From: Cucumis sativus
Taxonomy: Eukaryota > Streptophyta > Magnoliopsida > Cucurbitales > Cucurbitaceae
Assembly: GCF_000004075.3 (NCBI RefSeq)
Contig: NC_026657.2
Coordinates: forward strand, 22,848,408-22,912,407
Direction: 5' to 3'
Length of the DNA stretch: 64,000 bases
A model generated the notes under the pieces. It made no database searches. It was not told the origin of the DNA and saw only the letters and a program-made list of their open reading frames with translations. The position numbers were made by a program, and so were the translations under genes. How positions within the stretch are numbered: the stretch's first letter is position 1; every line of letters starts with the position of its first letter. Below are positions 49,475 to 61,481 of this stretch, in pieces.

Positions 49475-50998
49475 GTATGCTATGGACGTCAATGTAGAGA
49501 GGGCTGAAGATGCTCTCATGCACAAAAATCTTCTCTATATGGCACATGATCCTGCTACTCGACCTGCAATTGACGTCCGTCTCGTACATGTAATGTCTAT
49601 CACGAACTATTGATTATTGCGCTAGATTTTCATATTACAGAAGTAATGGAATTTGATGTTACATCTCTCGCTATCTTTGTCTCTTGTATATATTTTCTTC
49701 TTATAAAAGTGATTATCGCAATTTCATAGTTTGCTAGTTTGGCTGTCTTATCGCCAAAAGGTGTTACATTATGTCAGGATTCTAACCCACTTTCTAATAA
49801 AACACTCAACAATGGCTAAATAGAGATAGCACCCTGTGATTCTTTATTTATGTATATAGCCAAAAGATACAGCTACAATATGAAATGAAAGCAAGAACAG
49901 TAAATAACAAGAACATACCAGCATCCTTTAAAAGGGCGTTCTTAGTTTTCCTTCCTTACTAAGAGTGGCAGTTGATGTGTCGAAGGGAATGGACTATTTG
50001 CATCAAAAGAATATCATCCATAGAGATCTAAAAGCTGCAAATCTTTTGATGGATGAATATGGGGTAAGAAAAATAAAACTTTTGCATTTACTTCGTGAGT
50101 TGATCAATAAGACGTGCTTATTAACTTACCAAGTCATTTTGACACGCTCTTCTGTTTCCTATTAGTTTTAAAAGCATGCTTACTGGTATTCAAGTTGATG
50201 GCAATATTATGTATCTTCATTTCATAACCATTGATCTGCTGCTTACAGAATCATGTTGATTTCTGGATAGATCTAAAGACAATACTTCTAGTCTTTTCCA
50301 TGCAATACTTTGTCTTTATTGGCCACTTTTATCTTTATGATCAATACCATATACCTGTCTAATTCTCAATGATTTATATGAATATGACCCTTTTAATGTC
50401 GATAACAGAATAATGAAAAGTACTGTACCAATCTTTGCAGCTATGCGTAATTGAGAGTGAACAGTGTAATGTAACCAATTATTGTTTTTCTTGGTCAACC
50501 CTGAATCCTTTCAACACTAAAATGTAATGTTACACGAGCATTAAAAGTACAGTCAATGTAAAACTCATCAATTTTAGGAAGTTATTTTGGGTAAAAGTAG
50601 GGTAGGTGCAAGATTGAGCCGTTAAATATTTAAAAGTTGACACATTAAAATTTTAATGCCATTGCTCTCCACTGTAGGCTCTGAAGTACTTTTTGATTCC
50701 AATGATTTTTCTTTTATACAATAAATATCTATAGGCACAATCATTATTTGATTTTGCAGAGTAGCTAATATCAATTCTAGCTAAGTTATTCCTGGGGTCG
50801 CTTTCTTAAGTGTGCTTCCTTTATCTTTTTATTTTCATTTAATTAACTTTTCATCAGTTTGTTCTCTATTCCAGACCGATATTAAACCAAAATGTTTGAC
50901 AGGTTATCAAGGTAGCTGATTTTGGTGTTGCTAGAGTGCTAGCTCAATCTGGTGTGATGACTGCCGAAACTGGAACATATCGTTGGATGGCTCCGGAG
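49475..50998 (+). pseudogene. fragments of a STY46-like (Raf-type) protein kinase gene
   Basis: Three exon-like pieces keep the family sequence and their splice sites. 49475-49589 encodes [20 protein letters not shown] ... RPAIDVRLV, the conserved block before the ACT domain in Arabidopsis STY8/STY17/STY46. 49961-50063 encodes [20 protein letters not shown] plus [11 protein letters not shown], the kinase catalytic loop (HRDLKAAN). 50903-50998 encodes [20 protein letters not shown] ... RWMAPE, the DFG to APE activation segment. The ACT domain, Gly-rich loop, catalytic Lys region and the rest of the C-lobe are missing, with unrelated sequence at 49790-49930 in place of about half the gene. In plants these kinases phosphorylate chloroplast transit peptides in the cytosol. 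This copy cannot make a working kinase. Confidence 0.82.
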
Positions 50999-51320
50999 GT
51001 TAGTATCATGCAAATATATACTATTCACCCTATGGACATCAGGTGCTGCGTTGGCATTCATGAAAAGTGTAGATATTAGATTTCAACCAATGTGTAATGG
51101 ATCAGATTTCTATGTACCTCATATTTTCATATTTTCATGGTCATATATGGTACACGTTCAGTTTCACACAGCACTAATATGGCTTGAACATCAATCCATT
51201 CCTAGGAAGTTTTTCAGATGTGCAATAGTTGTATTAAAAATTCTGGAAAGGAACTAAGAAAGAAGAAGAAACTTGTTTCTTCATCTGGATTGTCATTGAT
51301 GATTTATTGTCGTTAATATA
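50999..51320. other. sequence between kinase fragment and gypsy LTR
   Basis: About 320 bp with no recognised feature. It contains the continuation of the last kinase intron and ends abruptly at the truncated LTR. Confidence 0.4.
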
Positions 51321-53040
51321 TTATAAAATCCATAAAAAACAATACTTTTTCTCCAATTTACATTATTATAAAAAAAATAATAACAATGACAAAACATTAT
51401 GAAATTTGAAAAATACTTAGGTGTAATATGCTGAGATAAAATAAATACATTGGTAATATATGCAAAATGTAAAAGATATTAATGTAGGATGCAAGATAAT
51501 TAATTAATACAACATATGCAACATAATTAATTAATTCAAAATGATGCAAAATAATTGATTAATGCAGGATGCAAAATAATTGATTAATGCATAATTAAAC
51601 GAGGCCAAATGGATATCAAATAATAATTAATAGTTGAATGCCAAAGTAGGTTTGGCCCAATATGCAAATAAATAATATTGCGAATAAATAATCACACCAA
51701 AATAAATATCAAATAATTATAGCCACATATGCATACTGATTAATTAATACATCATGCAAATAATTAGAATGAGGGAATGAAAATGTCACATACAAGTTGC
51801 TAATTAATTAATAGGCCAAATGAAAAATGGTTGTTGCCAAAATTTAATTATATCATGCATAATTATTAACATGGATAATATATGGATAACAGTAATTATT
51901 AACAGAGTATGCCATATGGATACATGGATAAAGTAATTAACAAAAACTGTAAAATGGATGCCAATGAAGAATGAGTATTACCAAATACAAAAGGCTAATT
52001 GATTAATTATGCATAATTATTAAGGCATGCCATATGGATATAAGTAATTAACTGTAAAATGGGTGTCAATGAAGAATGAGTATCCAAATACAAATATATG
52101 ATGCTAATTAATTAAAAAGAAATTAACACAGAATGGATGCCCAATAATAAAAGAAAATTAACACATAACAGAATGCTCAATATTTAAAAATTAACACAGA
52201 ATGGATATACAGAATGGATACCCAACAATTAAAAATAAATTAACACATAACAGAATGCTCAATATTTAAAAATTAACACAGAATGGATATACATAATGGA
52301 TACACAGAATGGATACCCAACAATTAAAAAAGAAATTAACACAGAACAGAATGTTCAATATTTAAAAATAAAAAATAAAAAATTTAATATAGAATGGAAG
52401 GTAGAATGCTCAGTATTAAGAAAGATACAAATAATAAAATTAACATGTTAAATGATGGTAAAATGATGAACACGATAGTTCATAATTAAAAGCAGTATAT
52501 CAAACAAGAAGAAAAAAAAAATCATTAAACAAGAATAAGAATAAAAAAGAGGAAAAAGAAAAAAAACTTACCAGCAGGTCTGCCCTTCAATGCCAAAGGT
52601 TATTCTTTTGATCTTCTTTCACTCTTCACCTCTTTCTAAATCCTCCAGTAATAAAAAAAAAGATCCTCCCCTTTTCTTTTTTCCTCTTTCCTTTTTATAG
52701 GGCAAACTCCATTGTTTTTTTTTAGATCACGAGATGAAGTGCAGACTACAGAGAAATAGGAAGAAAGTGGGAGAGTGGGAGAAAGTGATAGAGTGGGAGA
52801 AAGTGGGAGAGTGATGACGAAGAAAAAGGGATGGTTGAGAAAAAATAGGAAGGAAATCAAACCTTTATTTTTATTTTTATTATTTATTTTTAAATGTATT
52901 TATTATTATTATTATTGTTTTTTTAAAATATAAATTTAAGATTCAAATTCAAATTCAAATTCAAATTCAAATTTAATTTCTTTTTCTTTTTCTTTTTTCT
53001 TTTATAATAAATAAATATAGGACAAAATACGGTATCTACA
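51321..53040 (-). repeat. 3' LTR of the gypsy element, outer part missing
   Basis: The inner end is exact: minus strand TGTAGATACCG at 53040, next to the polypurine tract. The outer side stops at about 51321, where similarity to the other LTR (62996 and up) begins; some 610 bp (62386-62995 equivalent) are absent. The LTR holds GTGGGAGA-type repeats near 52765-52815 and TTCAAA repeats near 52938-52970. The full LTR should be about 2.3 kb. Confidence 0.85.
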
Positions 53041-53056
53041 GTTTGCCCCCCTTTGT
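53041..53056 (-). other. polypurine tract of the gypsy element
   Basis: Minus strand ACAAAGGGGGGCAAAC directly before the LTR start TGTAGATACC. Confidence 0.85.
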
Positions 53057-53131
53057 CCATCCTGTAAATATTTAAAGGTGGACAAAGAAATAGATAAAGT
53101 ATTTGGCCGATCTTTTTTATTTTAGAGAGAG

Positions 53132-53142
<11 letters not shown>

Positions 53143-53164
<22 letters not shown>

Positions 53165-53680
53165 ATCAACCTTAGCTCTAGGACTAGGTTTGATAAATGA
53201 GAAAGGACCTGATAGACAGGCTTCGGCCTCAGCTTCATATCTGGGCTCGATTTAACCAAATTTTTTTTAAAAAAAAACAACATCAACCTTAGCTCTAGGA
53301 CTAGGTTTGATAAATGAGAAAGGACCTGATAGACAGGCTTCGGCCTCAGCTTCATATCTGGGCTCGATTTAACCAAATTTTTTTTATATAAAAAAAAAAC
53401 ATCAACCTTAGCTCTAGGACTAGGTTTGATAAATGAGAAAAGACCTGATAGACAGGCTTCGGCCTCAGCTTCATATCTGAGCTCGATTTAACCAAAATTT
53501 TTTTTTTAAAAAAAAAAAAACAACATCAACCTTAGCTTTAGGACTAGGTTTGATAAATGAGAAAGGACCTGATAGACAGGCTTCGGCCTCAGCTTCATAT
53601 CTGGGCTCGATTTAACCAAATTTTTTTTTTATATAAAAAAAAAACATCAACCTTAGCTCTAGGACTAGGTTTTATAAAGT
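53143..53680 (-). repeat. about 120-bp tandem array in the gypsy 3' untranslated region
   Basis: The word CATCAACCTTAGCT starts at about 53164, 53281, 53400, 53524 and 53645, periods of 117 to 124 bp. Four copies are complete and the fifth is partial. Copies are nearly identical; length differences come from the T-run/A-run joints between units. A long A-run (53132-53163) precedes the first unit. Confidence 0.9.
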
Positions 53681-54388
53681 GGACTCATCATTCTTTTAAA
53701 ACTTATTTGAAATTTAATTTAAATATATTGTGCTTTTCAAAGGAATAAATAGCTCACTACTCCATTTTACCAATACCATTAACAATTTATGAGCATTGTC
53801 GTCATAGGATAGAATAAGACATATATCACGAGAATTTTTTAAGCTGTCGAACTCGCCTCTCTTCGTATCAAAACAAATGAATCCAACTGCGATAGATTGT
53901 ACTATGTTGTAAAAACATAATATTGTTTTAGTTTTGGACTTCACAAAACATGAATCCTTTAGGATGTAGACTTCCAATTACAACAACTCACAATCATAGA
54001 GAAATGTGTCTGGACTTGTAAACGCCTACATTTCTTAAGTCTTAACAAGAGAAAATCATGGCTTTTACTTGGTTTGCAAATACAATAAGTCGTACTGAAT
54101 CTTTATTAATTAACAAATAGATAGAACAAATGGGCTAATGAATAATGGATGTTTACTCTACTTTGATGGCATTTAAAAAGGATGAAAGAAAGGATTGACA
54201 AATAAAGAAGTGTTTGATATATATGATAAGAAATGAAAAGATAACAACGATTCTTGGAATAGGAGTACAAAGAGAGGAGATAAGGGGAAGTTTATACAAA
54301 TGGAAATAACATTCTAGGAACTAAATGTAAGTTTCCTAGAAATACCCCCGACTTCTTTCAACACTACGAAGTTTTCTATGAAAAGGGC
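53681..54388 (-). other. gypsy 3' untranslated region after the integrase stop
   Basis: About 700 bp of AT-rich non-coding DNA between the integrase stop codon and the tandem array. Nothing coding recognised. Confidence 0.5.
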
Positions 54389-55123
54389 TCACGCATAGTA
54401 TCTTCGAACATAATCTGAATTCACCGGATTTTTTAACTCAACACCATCCATATTGGTTAAAAGTAAAGCTCCTCCTGAAAATGCCTTTTTTACCACGAAC
54501 GGACCTTCATAATTAGGAGTCCATTTTCCTCGATGGTCCTTTAGAAATGGAAGTATCCTTTTTAACACTAAATCTCCTTCTCGAAAACTTCGAGGGTGTA
54601 CCTTTTTATTGTATGCTCGCATTAGTCTTTTTTGGTAAAGTTGTCCATGACTTAATGCTGTCAAACGTTTTTCTTCAATGAAATTCAACTGCTCATAACG
54701 ACCTCTTATCCATTCAGCTTCATCTAACTTAGCTTCCATGAGAACTCTCAATGAAGGTATCTCAACTTCTAAAGGTAGGACAGCTTCCATACCATAAACC
54801 AAAGAAAATGGTGTTGCCCCTGTTGAAGTACGAACTGATGTGCGATATCCATGCAATGCAAACGGTAGTATTTCATGCCAATCTTTGTATGTTGTTGTCA
54901 TCTTCTCAATAATTCTTTTAATATTTTTGTTGGCTGCTTCAACTGCCCCATTCATCTTGGGGCGATATGGAGTCGAATTTCTGTGATTGATCTTGAATTT
55001 CTCACAAAGTTCGTCCATCATTTTGTTATTAAGGTTCTTGGCATTATCTGTAATAATACCCTCTGGTAGACCATAACGACAGATCAACTCTTTTATAATT
55101 GAGTACCACTCCTCTTGTAACAT
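54389..55123 (-). pseudogene. gypsy integrase, C-terminal part
   Basis: Reading frame of 244 codons with the second catalytic Asp (EGIITDNAKNL) and the catalytic Glu (PKMNGAVEAANKNIKRII), then WHEILPFALHGYRTSVRTST and the C-terminal DNA-binding part (LVLKRILPFLKDHRGKWTPN, YEGPFVVKKAF). It is in a different frame from the upstream ORF; a one-base deletion near 55091-55101 splits the catalytic core between its first and second Asp. The C-terminal domain is complete. Confidence 0.87.
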
Positions 55124-57338
55124 TGCAGTAAGATGCCGCCTCTATCCATTTAGTGAAGTAATCAATGGCTACAAGAATAAAACGATGACCATTTGAGGCT
55201 TTAGGATCAATGGGTCCAATAACATCAATTCCCCACAAAGAAAATGGCCATGGTGCTGACAAGACATGCAATGGAGATGCTGCTGCATGAATCCTATCCA
55301 TATAAATTTGACACTTTTTACATTCTCTTGCATATTTTATGCAGTCTGATTCCATCGTTGTCCAATAATAACCAGATCTAAGTATTTGTCTGGCCATAGT
55401 ATGTCCGTTAGCATGTGTTCCACATATTCCTTCATGAATTTCTATCATAATTTGTTTTGCTTCTTCCACATCAACACACCGAAGGAGTACCATATCATGG
55501 TTTCTTTTATAAAGAACTTCACCACTTAAGAAAAAGTTCATGGCCAACCTTCTTATTGTGCGTTTGTCATTCTTTGAAGCTCCATATGGATATTCTCTAC
55601 ACTTTATGTATTGCTTGATATCAAAATACCATGGCTTGTTGTCATTTTCAATATTCATGCAATATGCCGGCGCATCTCTTTTCGTAATTTGGATTGGATA
55701 AAGCTCATACTCAAGATTAAGATTAAACATGACTGCCAGGGTGGCTAATGCATCTGCCATTCGATTGTCTTCCCTATGAACATGGTCAAATGAAATTTTC
55801 TCAAAATTTTGAGATAATTTTGCAATGTATTGGCTATAAGGAACCAATTTAGCATCTCTTGTTTCCCATTCTTCCTTGACTTGATGTATTACTAGCATTG
55901 AGTCACCCAAAACTTTCAACTTTTTAACACTCATGTCGATTGCTGCTTGAAGTCCCATAATACAAGCTTCATATTCAGCGATATTGTGAGTGCATTCAAA
56001 ACATAACTTAGCTGTTAGGGGAAATACCTTTCCTTTTGGGGAAATTAGTACAACTCCAATCCCATGTCCCAACTCATTTGAGGCACCATCAAAAAGCATA
56101 ATCCAAGTCTCATGATCCGTAGCATCATTTTCAACTAAAAATATGTTTTCATCAGGAAAATCAACGCTCATTGGCTCGTAATCTGCTACTGGTTGGGCAG
56201 CTAAATGATCAGCAAGCGCACTTCCCTTTATTGCTTTTTTAGTAACATAAACAATATCATACTCTGACAACAAAACTTGCCACTTTGCAATTCTACCAGA
56301 TAATGACGGTTTCTCAAAAATGTATTTTATTGGATCCATTTTTGAAATAAGCCATGTCGTATGATATAACATATATTGCCTCAAACGGTGAGCGGTCCAT
56401 ACCAAAGCACAACAAGTTCGCTCTAACATTGAGTATTTCGACTCATAATCGGTGAATTTTTTGCTTAAATAATAAATAGCATGCTCTTTCTTTCCTGATA
56501 AGTCATGTTGTCCTAGAACACCACCCATAGAACCTTCTAAAACCGTCAAGTATAGGATTAACGGCCGTCCTGGAGCTGGAGGTATCAATACAGGTGGGCT
56601 TTGTAGATATTGCTTAATTTTGTTGAAAGCTTCTTCACAATCCTCATTCCATTTTCCTGGATTATTTTTACGTAAAAGCTTGAAGATTGGTTCGCAAGTT
56701 GGGGTCAAATGTGAGATAAATCTGGATATGTAATTCAGTCTTCCAAGAAAGGCTCGAACTTCTTTTTCCGTTTCAGGGGATGGCATGTCCATGATAGCCT
56801 TCACTTTATCTGGGTCTACTTTGATCCCTTCTTCACTGACAATGAATCCCAACAGTTTTCCCGAGGTTGCCCCAAATGTACATTTGGATGGATTTAATTT
56901 CAATTGATACTTTCTCAACCGATCGAATAATTTTTGAAGTATAGTTGTATGATCTTCATTTGCCTTGGATTTTGCAATCATATCATCAACATACACCTCT
57001 ATTTCCTTATGCATCATATCATGAAAAAGTGTAACCATTGCTCGCTGATATGTTGCCCCGGCATTTTTCAAACCAAAAGGCATTACTTTGTAGCAAAATG
57101 TTCCCCAAAGGGTAATGAATGTTGTTTTTTCTCTATCTTCTTCAGCCATTTTGATTTGATTATATCCTGAGAAACCATCCATGAAGGAGAAAGTTGAATA
57201 TCCTGCAGTGTTATCCACCAACATGTCGATGTGAGGTAAAGGGAAGTTATCTTTTGGACTAGCTCGATTTAAATCTCTATAGTCCACACACATTCTCACT
57301 TTTCCGTCTTTTTTAGGTACTGGAACAATATTTGCCAC
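55044..57338 (-). pseudogene. gypsy reverse transcriptase, two RNase H domains and integrase N-terminus
   Basis: Open frame of 764 codons. RT comes first (VPVPKKDGKVRMCVDYRDLN, MDGFSGYNQI, MPFGLKNAGATYQRAM, catalytic YVDDM at 56993-56979), then the classical RNase H region (PLILYLTVLEGSMGGVLGQ, KKFTDYESKYSMLERTC), then a second, archaeal-type RNase H (WIMLFDGASNELGHGIGVVL, HNIAEYEACIMGLQAAID, GDSMLVIHQVKEEW, NRMADALATLA), then the integrase HHCC zinc module (GICGTHANGHT ... ECKKCQIY) and the first integrase Asp (LWGIDVIGP). The double RNase H is diagnostic of the Tat/Ogre/Athila branch. Confidence 0.9.
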
Positions 57339-57858
57339 CCATTCAGGATATTTGGAGACTATGAGGAATCCTGCTTCAATTTGTTTTTGTACTTCCTCTT
57401 TTTTTAATCAATATATCAGGCTTCATTTTACGTAGCTTTTGTCTTACTGGATTGCATTCTGGCTTCAAAGGAACACGATGTACTACAATATCCGTATTTA
57501 ACCCCGGCATATCCTGATAACTCCAAGCAAAAATATCTGAGTACTCACGTAACAAATTGATTATTTTTTTTCGAGTTTCACTGGTCATTGATGTGCCAAT
57601 TTTTACCTCTTTTGATTCCTCCTGAGAACCCAAATTGATTACTTCAACTAGCTCTTGGTGAGGACCTAAGACCTTATCTTCTTCTTCTACTAATCTTAAC
57701 AGTTCTGAGGATATTCTCCCAGCATTTTCATCGTCACTCTCTTTGTCAGATTCCATAGTGTATATTAAGGTATCAAGGGTAGAACTGGAATTACTAACAT
57801 CTTCGTTCTTATGAATGTTGTCTATGAAAAAGTTTGGACTTTTGTGTTTAATTTGCAA
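57339..57858 (-). pseudogene. gypsy segment leading into reverse transcriptase
   Basis: The ORF 57376-57858 contains the block REYSDIFAWSYQDMPGLNTD and VHRVPLKPECNPVRQKLRKM that precedes RT in Tat elements. A missing base in the T7 run at 57399-57405 throws the frame before VQKQIEAGF. It starts right after a 180-bp stretch that separates it from the protease ORF. Confidence 0.8.
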
Positions 57859-58039
57859 GATGCAAGAAAGAAAGCAGAGAGAAGAAGAAATTAGAAAGAA
57901 TGAAAGGAAAATGCGAAAATTTCATTAAATAACAAGAAAGAGGAAAAAAAAAAAGTACATTCCATTTTGTAAAGCAAACAAAATACTGTGGCCTTAAGTA
58001 GAACCAACTAGAAAATTAAAACAAATAAAAGTTTAATCA
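57859..58039 (-). other. intron-like gap between gypsy protease and RT frames
   Basis: The minus strand has a stop at the protease ORF end, then a T-rich stretch (TTTTTTTTTTCCTCTTTCTTG, and CTTCTTCTCTCTGCTTTCTTTC further on) before TTGCAAATTAAAC where coding resumes. Ogre-type relatives are known to splice an intron at this place. The expected AG at the end is not obvious here. Confidence 0.4.
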
Positions 58040-58816
58040 TTACTCTTGAAAATCTCCAGAAAATGTAGGTAGGTCTACAACATCCCAATTGTTAAGCTCA
58101 AAATTAGGTGGACATGCATAAACTGTTTCATCTTCAAATGATGCTTCTTGTGCCACTGCTGCAATTGATAAACTCTCCATCTTTGTTAACAAACAATGTT
58201 TTGAATCAGAGTCACGTGATGAGTAACTTATACCAGCACTCTTGAAAGTATCATATAATGCTGGTATAAATTTTAGACTTGGATCAAACACCATCATCCC
58301 TTGCTTTTCCAAACACCTTTTCTTCTTTTCTTTTTGAAGCCTAATTTTATCATATACGTTTGGCATATAACCCAAACCAAATCTCCCTTCATTGCTTGGT
58401 GTATTTAGAAGTGTTTCCAAGCTTTGATTCAAACCATATCCTCCACTTCTCATCATCCTTTTTGTCGTAACTTTAGGCATGTGTGACTTTATTACTTCAC
58501 CTGCAGTTGCTTCCATCATAGTTGCATGAGCAATTTCAAAAGAGCGAAAAGAACACTCTAAAGCTTCTTCTGTTGCCTCCACATATGGGGTTGATATCGG
58601 TTTTGTTATCAGAAAATCTTCCTCTCCCATTAAACAAATCATCTTACTCCCAACAATAAATTTCAATTTTTGATGCAATGTAGATGGCACCACTCCTGCA
58701 GAGTGAATCCAAGGACGACCTAACAAAAAGCTGTAAGTAGGTGTTATCTCCATTACTTGAAAGACTATATTGAAAGTACATGGGCCAATTTTTGATTGGT
58801 AATTCAATGTCACCAA
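58040..58816 (-). pseudogene. gypsy protease C-terminal half and spacer
   Basis: The frame begins with NIVFQVMEITPTYSFLLGRP and WIHSAGVVPSTLHQKLKF, the second half of the retropepsin fold in Tat elements, followed by a long spacer with GLGYMP and the family's GYGLNQSLETLL block. It is displaced by one base from the upstream frame; an extra A in the A5 run near 58791-58795 explains this. Confidence 0.8.
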
Positions 58817-61481
58817 TTACTTCTCTTCGTGATCCATCAAAAGCTCTCACTACCATAGTACTTGATTTGATGTATGACATGTCCACTGGGAGCTTTAATA
58901 GTGTAGATTTAGGCATTATATTAAGAGCTGAACCGTTATCCACTAAAACTCTTGCTATAACATAATCCTTGTACTTCACTTGAATATGCAGTGCTTTTAT
59001 ATGGCCTAAACCTTCAGGGGGAATTTCATCATCCGTGAAGACTATAGAATTTGAAGACGTAATGTTTCCAATAATTCTGCTGAACTTTTCCACTGAAATG
59101 TCATGTCCAACATGTGCCTTATTCAAAATATCTAGTAGCACTTTGCGATGAGGCTCTGAATTTAAAAACAAAGATAATAAAGAAATTCGAGCTGGAGTAT
59201 TATGCATTTGCTCTATGATCTTATACTCACTTTGTTTTACTATTTTCAAGAATTCGTTTGCTGCCTCATCTGTAACAGACATCTCTACATCATGCTCTTT
59301 GTCATGTTCATTCACATTTCTTTTCTCACTTTTCCTCCCTTGCCCCAATGTTAAACTACTTGAAGGAGCTGTTAAATTATCTGGTTTATAACATCTTCCA
59401 CTTCGAGTTATCCCGCTGATTCCTGTAATATTATCAACTGAAGGACCTGTAATGACTTGGCAATCATACCGCCATGGCACCGCTTTCAAATCCTTAAATT
59501 TGAAAGGACTCGGTACTTCGACAATGAGTTGTTTAGGATTGCAAGAACTTGATTTATTACGATTTTCTTGATAAAAGACTGTCAAAGGCCTTGGTAAAAA
59601 GGGATTTTCCTTTTTTGCAACTTCACCCATTAATGTACATATTTTATTGTCTTTCATCTCATCTTTTCCTTGTCCTTCGTATACTGTGAGTATCTTCGAA
59701 TCCATAAATTGTTGTACTTTAGATCTAAATGTACAACATCGTTGGATAGGGTGGCCTGCAACTCCTTGATGGAATATACAACGTTTGCCTTCATCGTATC
59801 CTTCGTATCTTATATTGGGGTCTAAATACTCCAAACTAACATATCCTGCTTCAAAAAGACCTTCAAAAAGTGTTTCCATAGGCATCTTTATCTCATGAAC
59901 TTCATTTTTACACTTTCCAACAAAACAATCTATCGCATTCACTTTTGAATTTTCATGATTAGGAAGTGGATTGTTGTTGACATCCGGCTTCTCACCAGCT
60001 TTTTTGAAGCTCAACCATCCAGCATTAATTAAAGATTGCACCTTCCTTTTCAAAGCTAAACAATTTTCAGTTGAGTGTCCCACTCCTCCGGCATGATAAT
60101 CACATCGAGCATTTGGATCATACCATTTTGGATAAGGAGGTTGTATAGGATTTATTGGGATAGGAGCTAACTGTCGATTATGAACTAGCTGAGGTAAAAG
60201 CTCTGTATATGTCATAGGAATTGGGTCAAATCGAAATGTTTCTGAGTTGGTCTTGCTACCCTGACCTTGTACAAACGGTCGAGAAAAGTTTGAATTTACA
60301 AGTTTTGGGGCTCCAGAGGGAGAGTGGGTTGGTACATAGTTGTTATAAGGGATATGAGTAACATTGCTTATATATGAAGGAAAACTTTGGTCATGTTTTC
60401 TTTGGCCAAAAGTTGATTTGTGGTTCCCTAAATTAGGAAAACCAATTGCATGAACCTCACCTTCTTTCTTCTTAGGTGTTGCTCCTTTCTTTAATCCACC
60501 ATACTCAGCTGAAGTCTCTATTAACCTCCCATGTTTTATCCCATATTCAATTCTTTCACCAATAACAATAATGTCAGAAAAATTGGTTGTAGCATTACCA
60601 ATCATTCGATCATAGAACGGCGCCCGCAAAGTATTCATAAACATAAATGTCATTTCTTTGTCTGTTAATGGTGGTTGAACATCTGCGGCTATATCTCTCC
60701 ATCGTTGAGCATATTCTTTAAAGCTTTCTGAACTTTTCTTCTCCATCCGTTGTAAGTCTAAACGATCTGGAGCCATATCAATATTATGTTTGTATTGCTT
60801 TAGAAATGCATCAGCTAAATCCTTCCAAACATGAATGTGTGCATTATCTAATTGAATATATCATCGAGTAGCTGGACCAGTCAAACTGTCCTGAAAGCAA
60901 TGGATCAACAATTTATCATTACCAATATGCGCTGCCATCTTTCTACAATACATTATAAGATGACTCCTTGGACATGATGATCCATCATATTTGTCAAATT
61001 CTGGAACTTTAAACTTTGTTGGAATGATCAAACCCGGTACTAAACACAACTGTGTTGCATCTATATTTCCATAAACATCAGTCCCTTCAATTGCTCGCAA
61101 TCTTTCTTCCAAAACATCTAGTTTTTGCTTAGCCGGAGTGTTTTCATTTTGCCCCATGTCTTGAATTTTAGCCTGAGCTTCCAATTGTTCTATGTCTGGG
61201 ACAGGAGGTGGAACATCAAAAAGTGGATTTATAGCAACATAGTGTTGAGCAGTTTGAGACTGTGTAGCGTTCATGTGGCGTGGCGTAAATCCTGGGGGAT
61301 AAATGGGATCATCGGTGTCTTGAACTAGATTGCTTGATTGTGCTGTTTCTATGACGACTTTTCCTTTTCCTATTGAAAGCAATTCCAGTATTTTTGAAAC
61401 TTGTTTCCCAAGACTATTAATATCTTGTCTCATTTTATCCATGTCTTTATCTTGTTCTTCCATGATTCGACTTTTATGCAT
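58817..61481 (-). pseudogene. gypsy gag and protease N-terminal half, one nonsense codon
   Basis: Starts with ATG at 61481 (MHKSRIMEEQDKDMDKMRQD, a short coiled coil). The retrotransposon Gag domain lies at about 60500-61000 (VPEFDKYDGSSCPRSHL, LIHCFQDSLTGPATR, ESFKEYAQRWRDIAADVQPP). An in-frame TGA at 60861-60863 replaces the Trp that usually follows GPATR. Two zinc-knuckle-like modules follow (CDYHAGGVGHSTENC and CIFHQGVAGHPIQRC), then the retropepsin active site VLVDNGSALNIMP near 58925-58960. Same frame on both sides of the stop. Confidence 0.87.

Noticed and set aside
53122-53376. 84-codon minus-strand ORF
   Set aside because: It is a translation of the tandem array in the gypsy 3' untranslated region.
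53143-53680. Regularly spaced repeats that might suggest a CRISPR array
   Set aside because: The repeated unit is the whole 120-bp period with only A/T-run joints; there are no unique spacers and this is a plant genome.
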